From: Thiosocius sp963759055
Lineage (GTDB): Bacteria; Pseudomonadota; Gammaproteobacteria; Chromatiales; Chromatiaceae
Assembly (NCBI GenBank): GCA_963759055.1
Contig: CAVWYD010000019.1
Coordinates: 1 to 64,000 of the forward strand
Reading direction: 5' to 3'
DNA length: 64,000 nt
The stretch's first letter is position 1; every line of letters begins with the position of its first letter. Under the pieces are notes generated by a model. It did not search any database. It was not told the DNA's origin and worked only from the letters and a program-made list of their open reading frames with translations. The translations under genes and the position numbers were made by a program. Shown here one piece after another: positions 48,095-55,439 of the stretch.

Positions 48095-49063
48095 TCAGAC
48101 CAATCTGTCGCGCGGCTCAAGACCCGAGACGATGGCATCCAGGTTATCCAGCGCGCGAAATCCCATGGCATCGCGCGTCTCCCGGGTCGCGCTGCCGACA
48201 TGCGGCAGCAGAAAAGCGTTTTCGAGCTCCTTGTATCCGGGATCGATATTGGGTTCGTTATTGAACACGTCCAATCCTGCGGCGAACAATTTGCCCGTGC
48301 GCAGTGCGGCAATGAGCGCTTCGTCATCCACGACTGCGCCGCGCGCGGTATTGACGACAACCGCCTCGTCCGGAAGCAGTGCGATGCGCTGCGCATTCAG
48401 CAGGTGGTGCGTCTCCGGCGTTGCCGGACAATGAATGGAGAGAAAATCACAATGCGGCAACAGCGCTTCCACGCTATCGTGATAGACCGCACCGTGTTCC
48501 AGTTCAGGGGCCAGGCGATGCCGGTTGTAATAATGGATCTCCATATCGAATCCACGTGCCCGCTTCGCCATGATCTGACCGACCCTTCCCATGCCGAGGA
48601 TACCGAGTCGCTTGCCGGTGACCTGAAGGCCTAATTGGTAAGTGGCGCTCCAGTCCGCCCAGGTCTCGGTCCGAATCTGGCGCTCACCTTCGTAGACCCG
48701 CCTTGCCGCACCGAGCATCAACAAAACCGCGATCTCTGCGGTGGCATCACTGAGGACTTCCGGCGTATTGGTCACGTAAATGCCACGTGCTGTTGCAGCA
48801 GTAAGATCTATGTGGTCGTAACCAACCGAAAAACTGCAGATCGCGCGCACGCTCTCAGGCAGACGCGCAATCACCTCCGCGCTGAGCTTTTCAGTGTGGC
48901 AGGGGATGATCGCATCGGCGCCTGCCGCGAGTTCGACCAGTTCGTCGCTGGTGTAGACCCGGTCCTCCGTGTTGAAACGGGCATCGTAATCACGCGCCAG
49001 CCGCTCTTCCACGGCCTGCGGAAGCTTCCTCGTCACCAATACAACCGCTTTCTCGCTCATCAA
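48095..49063 (-). CDS. D-2-hydroxyacid dehydrogenase (glyoxylate/hydroxypyruvate reductase type)
   Basis: Cytoplasmic NAD(P)H-dependent reduction of a 2-oxo acid such as glyoxylate or hydroxypyruvate. 322 residues; nucleotide motif GILGMGRVG (154-162), catalytic R241 (NTARGAVVDDEAL), E270 (DVFNNEPNIDP) and H288 (LLPHVGSAT). CSFSVGYDHIDL and NTPEVLSDATAE are typical of the GyaR/GRHPR group. The gene lies upstream of dctP (167-base gap to the TTG) on the same strand, consistent with use of the imported acid. A second ATG one codon later is possible. Confidence 0.9.
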   Translation of the reverse strand: MMSEKAVVLVTRKLPQAVEERLARDYDARFNTEDRVYTSDELVELAAGADAIIPCHTEKLSAEVIARLPESVRAICSFSVGYDHIDLTAATARGIYVTNTPEVLSDATAEIAVLLMLGAARRVYEGERQIRTETWADWSATYQLGLQVTGKRLGILGMGRVGQIMAKRARGFDMEIHYYNRHRLAPELEHGAVYHDSVEALLPHCDFLSIHCPATPETHHLLNAQRIALLPDEAVVVNTARGAVVDDEALIAALRTGKLFAAGLDVFNNEPNIDPGYKELENAFLLPHVGSATRETRDAMGFRALDNLDAIVSGLEPRDRLV

Positions 49064-49424
49064 CCCTTTTTGTCCTTCAGCGGAGCGTTCGGCTCAGCGA
49101 GCAATGCCATCCCGCCGTTCTTTCGCCGGTCTCTTTCTTTCTCATCGGCGGCAAAGCCGCGCGAGGAGCGGCTGGAGCGGGCATGTAACCCGTCTCCAAT
49201 CCACGCTCAACGGCCTGGAGATTTCTGATTTTGAACTGGCACACGAGGCTTGTTTGATTTCTTATGATTATCTTCACAATAACTTAATATAATAACAGCC
49301 AAGAAAAGACAACCGTTCGCAGTATGCGAGATTGAGTCTGCTGTTACCAATCGCGCGCATCGTTTCTTATTTGAACGGAGGCGCTGCGACAGATTAATCA
49401 GTTAGCAAGTTAAAGGTTGCTTAT
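49064..49424. promoter_or_regulatory. Divergent control region; possible -10 for the GlcG/HbpS gene
   Basis: 361 bases without a gene between the divergent hydroxyacid dehydrogenase and GlcG/HbpS genes. The part at 49240-49300 is AT-rich. It holds a perfect -10 hexamer TATAAT (49288-49293, plus strand) but no good -35, so an activator may be needed. A small hairpin CGGCGGCAAAGCCGC lies at about 49145-49160. No operator could be assigned. Confidence 0.35.
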
Positions 49425-49853
49425 ATGTCAGAACTGACATTGAGTCAGGCGAACCAGCTGATTGGCGCCACGCTCGCTATGGCCCGCAAGATGGATCTGC
49501 CGCCGCTCGCGGTTGCCGTTCTCGATGCCGGAGGTCACCTCAAGGCACTGCAACGCGAAGACGGGGTCTCCTTCCTTCGCGTGCAGATATGCCAGGCCAA
49601 GGCATGGGGCGCGCTGGGGCTCGCGACTGATTCGCGCGGTATTGCCGAAAAATACCAGCAGGACGATCTACAAAAGGGCTTTATCAACGCGCTCAATGCA
49701 ATGTCGGGCGGACGGCTGATCCCACTGCCGGGGGGCGTGTTGATACATTCACCATCAGGCCAGGTATCAGGCGCGGTAGGCGTGGCGGGTGGCCCTTCCG
49801 ACAAAGACGAGATCTGCGCCCTGGCCGGCATCGATGCCCTCGGGTTGAAGTAA
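49425..49853 (+). CDS. GlcG/HbpS-family protein
   Basis: A 142-residue protein of the heme-binding HbpS/GlcG family, often encoded with glycolate or other small-acid catabolic genes. The motif PPLAVAVLDAGGHLKALQRE and the glycine-rich SGGRLIPLPGGVLI/VGVAGGPSDKDE are diagnostic. It has no signal peptide, so it acts in the cytoplasm. Its biochemical role in glycolate-type operons is not settled. It precedes the MFS carrier by 118 bases. Confidence 0.85.
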   Translation: MSELTLSQANQLIGATLAMARKMDLPPLAVAVLDAGGHLKALQREDGVSFLRVQICQAKAWGALGLATDSRGIAEKYQQDDLQKGFINALNAMSGGRLIPLPGGVLIHSPSGQVSGAVGVAGGPSDKDEICALAGIDALGLK

Positions 49854-49971
49854 CATCCTGCCGACCTACATCGGCACCATCACCCCTCCAGCAGTCTCAC
49901 CCGGCAGGCCGGCGGTCATGCAGACAAGAACACTCGCCCTCCCTTCCATCTCCCGCGCAGCATAGGCGCTC

Positions 49972-51261
49972 ATGCAGACTGGTGAATATCCATCACTGCG
50001 GCTGTCGTGGACGATCTGGGGCCTGGGTGCCCTGCTCTACCTGATCGGGTTCTACCAACGCGTCGCGCCCGGCGTCATGACTGTCGAGCTGATGACAGAT
50101 TTCCGACTCAGCGCAACCTCCATGGGCAACCTGTCGGCTTTCTATTTCTATAGTTACGTCGCAATGCAGATACCCACCGGTCTGCTCGCGGACCATTGGG
50201 GGCCGCGGCGACTGCTTGCTCTCGGAGCGACGGTAGCCGGTTTCGGCACCCTGCTTTTTGCACTGGCTCCGGACGCGTGGTGGGCAAACACCGGGCGGCT
50301 CATGATTGGAGGCTCGGTGGCGGTGGCGTTTGTGGGCATGCTCAAACTGGCCAGTCACTGGCTTCCACCGAAGCAATACGCCATGGCGTCCGGCATGGCG
50401 CTGTTCTGCGGCATCATTGGAGCAGTCTTTGCCGGAGTGCCCCTGGGACTTTTTGTCGATTCCTACGGCTGGCGGCCGGTAATGATCGCGTCGGCCATCG
50501 CTACCTTCAGCGTGGCCTTGGGCATCTGGATTGTCGTGCGCGATGATCCGAAGGAAAAAGGCTTTGCCAGTTATGCTGCATACCACCGCGACGACGACAC
50601 CCGGGTTCGGGATGGGGCGCTCGCCGGTATCCGGGCGGTGTTTCGCTACCGCAATACCTGGCTCCTGTATCTGGTACCGGGCGCCGTGGTCGGCAGTGTG
50701 CTGACGTTCGCCGGGCTGTGGGGCGTCCCCTTCCTGACTACTCACTACGCGATGGATAAGACGCAGGCGGCGGCATTGTGTTCAGCACTTCTGATCGCCT
50801 GGGCATTGGGCGGCCCGATTTTCGGCTGGCTTTCCGATCACCTGGGCCAGCGCAAACCCCTCTATGCACTCGGCTGCCTGGTGATCCTGGTGGGTTGGGG
50901 AATGCTGATCCTGATACCGGACCTTCCGGTCGGCGCTCTGGTCGCGCTTCTGATAGCGGTGGGATTCTTCTCCGGCAACATGATTATCGGCTTCGCCTTT
51001 GCGAAAGAGTCGGCGCCGGTGCACTTGACGGGCACGGCATCCGGCGTGGTCAACATGGGGGTAATGATGGGCCCGATGCTGCTGCAGCCGGCGGTGGGAT
51101 GGATGCTCGACCGGTCCTGGGATGGACAAACGTCAGGGGGCGTGCGGATCTACAGCCTGGAGGCCTATCAGAGCGGCTTTGGCCTGATGCTGGCATGGCT
51201 TGCGCTTGCGATGGTCCTGATCCTGTTTACGCGCGAAACGCACTGCAGGCATATGGCATGA
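49972..51261 (+). CDS. MFS transporter, probable anion/organic-acid carrier
   Basis: A 12-helix major facilitator carrier of 429 residues. The loop 2-3 motif A region reads TGLLADHWGPRRLLALGATV, and the symmetrical one in the second half is FGWLSDHLGQRKPLYALGCL. Its N-terminus (YQRVAPGVMTVELMTDF) resembles the anion:cation or phthalate/glucarate-like groups. The substrate is unknown; the neighbours suggest a small hydroxy acid. It starts at ATG 49972 and is followed by a GarR-like gene after 72 bases. Confidence 0.88.
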   Translation: MQTGEYPSLRLSWTIWGLGALLYLIGFYQRVAPGVMTVELMTDFRLSATSMGNLSAFYFYSYVAMQIPTGLLADHWGPRRLLALGATVAGFGTLLFALAPDAWWANTGRLMIGGSVAVAFVGMLKLASHWLPPKQYAMASGMALFCGIIGAVFAGVPLGLFVDSYGWRPVMIASAIATFSVALGIWIVVRDDPKEKGFASYAAYHRDDDTRVRDGALAGIRAVFRYRNTWLLYLVPGAVVGSVLTFAGLWGVPFLTTHYAMDKTQAAALCSALLIAWALGGPIFGWLSDHLGQRKPLYALGCLVILVGWGMLILIPDLPVGALVALLIAVGFFSGNMIIGFAFAKESAPVHLTGTASGVVNMGVMMGPMLLQPAVGWMLDRSWDGQTSGGVRIYSLEAYQSGFGLMLAWLALAMVLILFTRETHCRHMA

Positions 51262-51333
51262 ACCACTACCGGCATCTCGTGTTCGGGTTAAAGTGCCGGG
51301 ATCCGGCATGCATGGCAGCGCGTATTTGAATAA

Positions 51334-52221
51334 ATGAAAACACTCGACGGAGTTACCCTGGGGTTTATCGGGCTGGGATTGATGGGGCGTCCGATGTGCT
51401 TGAACCTGCACCGGGCTGGGGCGCACCTTGTTGTGCATAATCGCAGCCGCCGTGTGCTCGCTGAACTCGAACGCACCGGCATTGTGCCTGCCGGGACGCC
51501 GGCTGAGGTTGCCCGGTCGACCCAGATCATTATTCTCATGCTCACCGATACACCTGCGGTCGAAAACGTTCTGTACGCAACGGATGGCCTCATGGAGGGG
51601 CTGCAGGAGGGCTCTCTGGTGGTTGATATGGGCACCACGGCAGTAGCCAATACGCGCGAAGTCGCCACCCGCTTGAACCGTATCGGCAGCGATTACATCG
51701 ACGCGCCGGTGTCCGGAGGTGAAATAGGCGCCATCGAGGGTAAGCTCACCATCATGGCTGGCGGTGAGCCGGATGCCATTGAGCGTGCCCGCCCCGTGTT
51801 CGAGGTACTGGGGTCCTCTTTCACCCATATCGGTCGCTCAGGCTCCGGCCAGGTTGCCAAGGCGGCGAACCAGATCATCGTCGGGCTGAACATTGGTGCC
51901 GTCGCCGAGGCACTGTCCCTGGTTGAGAGCGCCGGTGTCGATCCCGCCAAAGTTCGTCAGGCACTCATGGGTGGTTTTGCCGCGTCACGGATCCTCGAAG
52001 TCCATGGCCGGAGAATGATCGACAGGGATTTCAAGCCCGGTGCCAAGGTGACCACGCAGTGTAAAGATCTCAAGCAGGCCATAGAACTGGGTGCACTGAA
52101 TCATCAAAGCTTGCCTGCGACCGAGCTGAACCTTTCGCTCTACCAGTCACTTGTCGACCGGGGACAGGGCGAACTCGATCACAGCGCGCTGATCAAGGCG
52201 CTGAGGGATGTTTCCGAATGA
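51334..52221 (+). CDS. Beta-hydroxyacid dehydrogenase (3-hydroxyisobutyrate dehydrogenase-like), second paralogue
   Basis: A 295-residue NAD(P)-dependent dehydrogenase of the same family as the product at 40899-41771. Motifs: GFIGLGLMGRPMC (10-22), DAPVSGGEIGA (123-133) and catalytic K176 (GQVAKAANQ). It keeps the family's active residues but differs widely in the N-terminal part, so it probably has another substrate. It lies just after an MFS carrier, as GarR-type enzymes often do. Confidence 0.88.
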   Translation: MKTLDGVTLGFIGLGLMGRPMCLNLHRAGAHLVVHNRSRRVLAELERTGIVPAGTPAEVARSTQIIILMLTDTPAVENVLYATDGLMEGLQEGSLVVDMGTTAVANTREVATRLNRIGSDYIDAPVSGGEIGAIEGKLTIMAGGEPDAIERARPVFEVLGSSFTHIGRSGSGQVAKAANQIIVGLNIGAVAEALSLVESAGVDPAKVRQALMGGFAASRILEVHGRRMIDRDFKPGAKVTTQCKDLKQAIELGALNHQSLPATELNLSLYQSLVDRGQGELDHSALIKALRDVSE

Positions 52222-52570
52222 AACCGGAACGACGGCCATCTTTTTTGTTACTCCCCGGAGTCCGGAATTGACGGGCGAGCGGAGGGACAAGGCCCTGGCG
52301 CGCCTGAAGCATTTCTACCTCGCCCCGTTTCGGGTGATTGCAGCCGCTTTCAGGGTATTCAACCGAAATCGCGACCGCGTTCGCCGTTTCGTACGGCAGC
52401 CCAAGGTGGCGAGCGCCATCAAATATGGGATGCTCTTCACGATGCTGTTATGGCTTGCAATCGCGCTACTGAACAGAGACGAAGACGACAGCCGGCTCAA
52501 CGACGCCCTGCAAGGTCTGTGGTCGAAATCTGCCGGCGATGAGCAGAAGCCAACTCGCCCTGCCGACTGA
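52208..52570 (+). CDS. Hypothetical protein with one membrane segment
   Basis: A 120-residue protein, not recognised. It has a basic amphipathic stretch (RVFNRNRDRVRRFVRQPK), one hydrophobic helix at about 74-88 (YGMLFTMLLWLAIALL) and an acidic tail. The ATG at 52208 overlaps the previous gene by 14 bases; an in-frame TTG at 52268 with GGAG upstream would give a 100-residue form and may be the true start. Confidence 0.5.
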   Translation: MFPNETGTTAIFFVTPRSPELTGERRDKALARLKHFYLAPFRVIAAAFRVFNRNRDRVRRFVRQPKVASAIKYGMLFTMLLWLAIALLNRDEDDSRLNDALQGLWSKSAGDEQKPTRPAD

Positions 52571-52586
52571 ACAGACGGTTACAGCG

Positions 52587-53123
52587 ATGCCCGCCAGACT
52601 CCGCGCACTTCGAGCCGACATTACGACTCTTCCGCTTGACGCCATTGTCAACGCGGCCAACCCGTCGCTGTTGGGAGGCGGCGGTGTCGACGGTGCCATC
52701 CATCGCGCTGCCGGGCCCGAATTGCTGGATGAATGCAGACGCCTTCATGGCTGCCGCACCGGTGATGCCAAACTCACCGCGGGCTACCGTCTTCCGGCCC
52801 GGTACGTGATCCATACAGTCGGCCCGGTGTGGCGGGGTGGCACGCGCAGCGAGGCCCGGCTGCTGGCTTCCTGCTACGCACAAACGATGGATCTGGCAGC
52901 GAGGCACGGCATACGCACGCTCGCATTCCCAAGTATCAGCACGGGTGTCTACGGCTATCCAGTCGATCAGGCAGCAATGGTTGCGGTGGACACAGTCCGG
53001 TCATCTCTGCAGAAATACGACACTTTCGAAGAAATCATCTTCTGCTGTTTCTCGATGCACGATCTGCAGATTTATCAAAAGCTCCTGGGCAAAGGTGCCG
53101 ACTGCCCCCCCGATCGCCACTAA
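52587..53123 (+). CDS. Macrodomain protein (O-acetyl-ADP-ribose deacetylase, YmdB-like)
   Basis: A 178-residue MacroD-type hydrolase that removes O-acetyl or ADP-ribose from substrates. The ADP-ribose pocket can be read: RADITTLPLDAIVNAANPSL, GGGGVDGAIHRAAG and STGVYGYP. YVIHTVGPVW is another family motif. The ATG at 52587 matches YmdB N-termini; an ATG at 52539 is in frame but would overlap the previous gene. Confidence 0.93.
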   Translation: MPARLRALRADITTLPLDAIVNAANPSLLGGGGVDGAIHRAAGPELLDECRRLHGCRTGDAKLTAGYRLPARYVIHTVGPVWRGGTRSEARLLASCYAQTMDLAARHGIRTLAFPSISTGVYGYPVDQAAMVAVDTVRSSLQKYDTFEEIIFCCFSMHDLQIYQKLLGKGADCPPDRH

Positions 53124-53205
53124 AGACACGAAATTGAGAAGCGCACCAGGCCGAAAGATCGCATAATGTTGCCGTCTGTCAGCGATACCGACCAAGGAGA
53201 TTCCG

Positions 53206-53493
53206 ATGTCGAATGAAGGCTATCACGAGCCCATTGATGAACTATCCGACACCACCCGAGACATGCATCGCGCAATCACCTCCCTGATGGAGGAACTGGA
53301 AGCGGTTGACTGGTACAACCAGCGAGTGGATGCCTGCAAGAATGCTGAATTGAAAGCGATCCTCGCGCACAATCGTGACGAGGAGAAGGAGCATGCGGCC
53401 ATGGTACTGGAGTGGATAAGACGCCAGGACCCCACATTCGACAAGGAACTGAAAGACTTCCTGTTTACCGATAAAGCAATTGCGCATGATTGA
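53206..53493 (+). CDS. EncFtn-type (encapsulated-ferritin-like) protein without cargo tail
   Basis: A 95-residue ferritin-like protein very similar to the Rhodospirillum rubrum encapsulated ferritin: SLMEELEAVDWYNQRVDA and LAHNRDEEKEHAAMVLEW. The ferroxidase residues E30, E60 and H63, the gate W36 and entry residues E29/E32 are all conserved (alignment by eye). It should form a two-helix annular decamer that oxidises Fe2+. Unlike encapsulated members it stops at FTDKAIAHD, right after the core, with no C-terminal encapsulation peptide. No encapsulin gene lies within the 10 kb that follow. AAGGAG precedes the ATG by five bases. Confidence 0.9.
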   Translation: MSNEGYHEPIDELSDTTRDMHRAITSLMEELEAVDWYNQRVDACKNAELKAILAHNRDEEKEHAAMVLEWIRRQDPTFDKELKDFLFTDKAIAHD

Positions 53494-53594
53494 ACTGCTT
53501 CGGCGCTGTGATGAGACGGGCACGCTCGCGCAATGCCCTGAAAGCCGCATCTGCTGACTCGGGATGCCAGCCTTTTCGGGACCACCGGCTGCCG

Positions 53595-54110
53595 ATGTCT
53601 GAGTTCGCATCACTCGAATTGCACTACTTCGCCTACGGCTCGAATATGTCCGTGCCACGCCTGCGCCAGCGCGTCCCCTCAGCACTGGCCCTGGGCGTTG
53701 CCGTTCTGTATGGGCATCGCCTCGTATTCCACAAGGCAGGTCGCGACGGCTCGGCCAAATGCGATATCGCTGTCACCATGCATCCAGCAGATGCTGTGTA
53801 CGGAGTGCTGTACACATTGGACCCGAAGCACAAGACATTCCTGGACGAGGCAGAGGGCCTGGGCATGGGCTACGAGGTGAAGAACGTTGGTGTGCAGCGT
53901 GGCGATGGCAGCACCCTGGTCGCGTTCACTTACTGCGCCACCCGCATCGACCCGCAGCTGCAACCCTATTCCTGGTATCTTCATCACGTAATTCGGGGTG
54001 CGAAGGAGCACGAGCTTCCGGGGCATTACATCGTGTCAATTGCTTCGATTGACACGATCGATGACCCTGACCGTGATCGACACCAGATGGAACTGGCCAT
54101 CTACGGTTGA
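53595..54110 (+). CDS. Gamma-glutamylcyclotransferase-like protein
   Basis: A 171-residue protein of the GGCT/AIG2-like fold. The substrate loop YFAYGSNMS and the catalytic glutamate region FLDEAEGLGMGYEV are in place. Such enzymes release 5-oxoproline from gamma-glutamyl compounds; the exact substrate is not predictable. The ATG at 53595 is chosen because the longer frame from 53490 lacks homology before MSEFASLELHYFAYG. Confidence 0.87.
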   Translation: MSEFASLELHYFAYGSNMSVPRLRQRVPSALALGVAVLYGHRLVFHKAGRDGSAKCDIAVTMHPADAVYGVLYTLDPKHKTFLDEAEGLGMGYEVKNVGVQRGDGSTLVAFTYCATRIDPQLQPYSWYLHHVIRGAKEHELPGHYIVSIASIDTIDDPDRDRHQMELAIYG

Positions 54111-54147
54111 GCAATCGGGTAAACAAAGGCACAGAGACGGCGCCAAA

Positions 54148-54615
54148 GTGATCAAGCGAAACATCGGCATTATCCTGACCATAGGTTTAGTGGTGCTTGC
54201 CTATTTATACGACCAGGGCCTGATTCCCGGTTATGGGTTCGAAACGGGCAGCGTTCAGTCCGGCGACCAGCTATCAGATAGCGATCTGCGTAAGATCGCC
54301 GAGGCCTACCGGGCGCAGCGCAGCGATGTCCAGGTCAGGGGTGCGGGCACGGTGAAGAAGGTACTAAGAGACGACCTTGACGGCAGCCGGCACCAGCGGT
54401 TCCTGCTGCGGCTCGACAATAACCAGACGCTGCTGGTAGCCCACAATATCGACCTCGCGCCGCGTATCGACAATCTGAGTGAAGGCGACCGAGTCACGTT
54501 TTTTGGCGAGTACGAGTGGAACAATCAGGGCGGCGTGTTGCACTGGACCCATCATGACCCGGGCGGGCGGCACCCTGGCGGCTGGCTCAAGCATCAGGGC
54601 CGAACCTACCAATAG
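54148..54615 (+). CDS. DUF3465-family membrane-anchored protein
   Basis: A 155-residue protein with an N-terminal membrane helix (about 5-25, IGIILTIGLVVLAYLY) and an extracytoplasmic OB-like domain. The diagnostic end is GEYEWNNQGGVLHWTHHDP followed by GGWLKHQGRTYQ, which matches DUF3465. Function unknown. The start is taken as GTG at 54148; a longer frame overlaps the preceding gene in another frame. Confidence 0.82.
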   Translation: MIKRNIGIILTIGLVVLAYLYDQGLIPGYGFETGSVQSGDQLSDSDLRKIAEAYRAQRSDVQVRGAGTVKKVLRDDLDGSRHQRFLLRLDNNQTLLVAHNIDLAPRIDNLSEGDRVTFFGEYEWNNQGGVLHWTHHDPGGRHPGGWLKHQGRTYQ

Positions 54616-54660
54616 ATCATCACGGTGCGGGGGGTGCAGCCACTTACCGCGCCGTCCGAC

Positions 54661-55353
54661 TCAGCACCAGCTCGGCTCACCCTCGATGTGCTTTGACGAC
54701 ATCAGTTCACGCAGATTCGAGGCAATGATGCGGTAACCCACATTGCCATACAGCAGCTGACGACCGTCGTTGAACACGTAGGTCGGACTGCCGAGCACCC
54801 CATAGCTCTTGGCCAACTGTTCATCACGATGCAGTGCGGCATATGCCTCACCGTTCTCAATCATCTCCATCACCGAGGCGACCGGAATACCTGTGTCGCC
54901 CAGCTGCTCGAGCAGGACAGGCAGGCTTGATATGTCTTTCGCCCGTTCGAAAAAGGCCGTGCGGGTTTGCGCCACAAGCTTGTCCAGCACCCCGCGCGCC
55001 TCGGGATTCGGGTCTTCATCGGCCCGCTCGAGGCCAAGACGAAGACTCACCGCCTTGAGAAAGACATGTGAGGTCGCACAACTTGTGGGGCGACAATCTG
55101 TCCAGACACCGCGGTGCAGGCGTGTATGTTCCCATCGTTCGCAGACCTCATGCATCTGACGCGCAAAACTCTCGAAGCCGCCCTTGTCCTTCCAGCCTTC
55201 ACCGATCCGGGTCTGCGTATCCGCAAACAGCGGCACAAAGCGTTGCCGGACAAGAATCTCGCCAGCAAACTCCCGCTGCAGCTCGTCGAGCCGGATTTGA
55301 CCGCCATAGGCCCACACGCACAGCACATCGGAAAAATAATCGATCGTGATCAC
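54661..55353 (-). CDS. DsbA/FrnE-family thioredoxin-fold oxidoreductase
   Basis: A 230-residue thioredoxin-fold protein of the FrnE / 2-hydroxychromene-2-carboxylate isomerase-like group. The N-terminal IDYFSDVLCVWAYGGQIR has a single cysteine (C12), not CxxC, and the cis-proline segment is GVLGSPTYVFN. No signal peptide is seen, so it is cytoplasmic. It may act on glutathione adducts or disulfides; the precise reaction is unknown. It converges with the DUF3465 gene. Confidence 0.82.
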   Translation of the reverse strand: MITIDYFSDVLCVWAYGGQIRLDELQREFAGEILVRQRFVPLFADTQTRIGEGWKDKGGFESFARQMHEVCERWEHTRLHRGVWTDCRPTSCATSHVFLKAVSLRLGLERADEDPNPEARGVLDKLVAQTRTAFFERAKDISSLPVLLEQLGDTGIPVASVMEMIENGEAYAALHRDEQLAKSYGVLGSPTYVFNDGRQLLYGNVGYRIIASNLRELMSSKHIEGEPSWC

Positions 55354-55439
55354 GCCTGGACCTTATCCCTTTCTGTCGGCTGACTTAGCCAGCCGGAAAC
55401 CGATTGACAAGATAGCAGGGCCATTCCTGACGGAATCGA

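Noticed and set aside
49239..49256. A sigma-54 promoter (TGGCAC start) before the GlcG/HbpS gene
   Set aside because: The -12 GC is not at the right distance (GG-N10-GC fails).
53470..53600. A hidden cargo-loading peptide or encapsulin start after the EncFtn gene
   Set aside because: All three frames after the stop were read. One gives MIELLRR and then a frame without an encapsulation motif; no encapsulin-like N-terminus follows, and the next gene is a GGCT-like protein.
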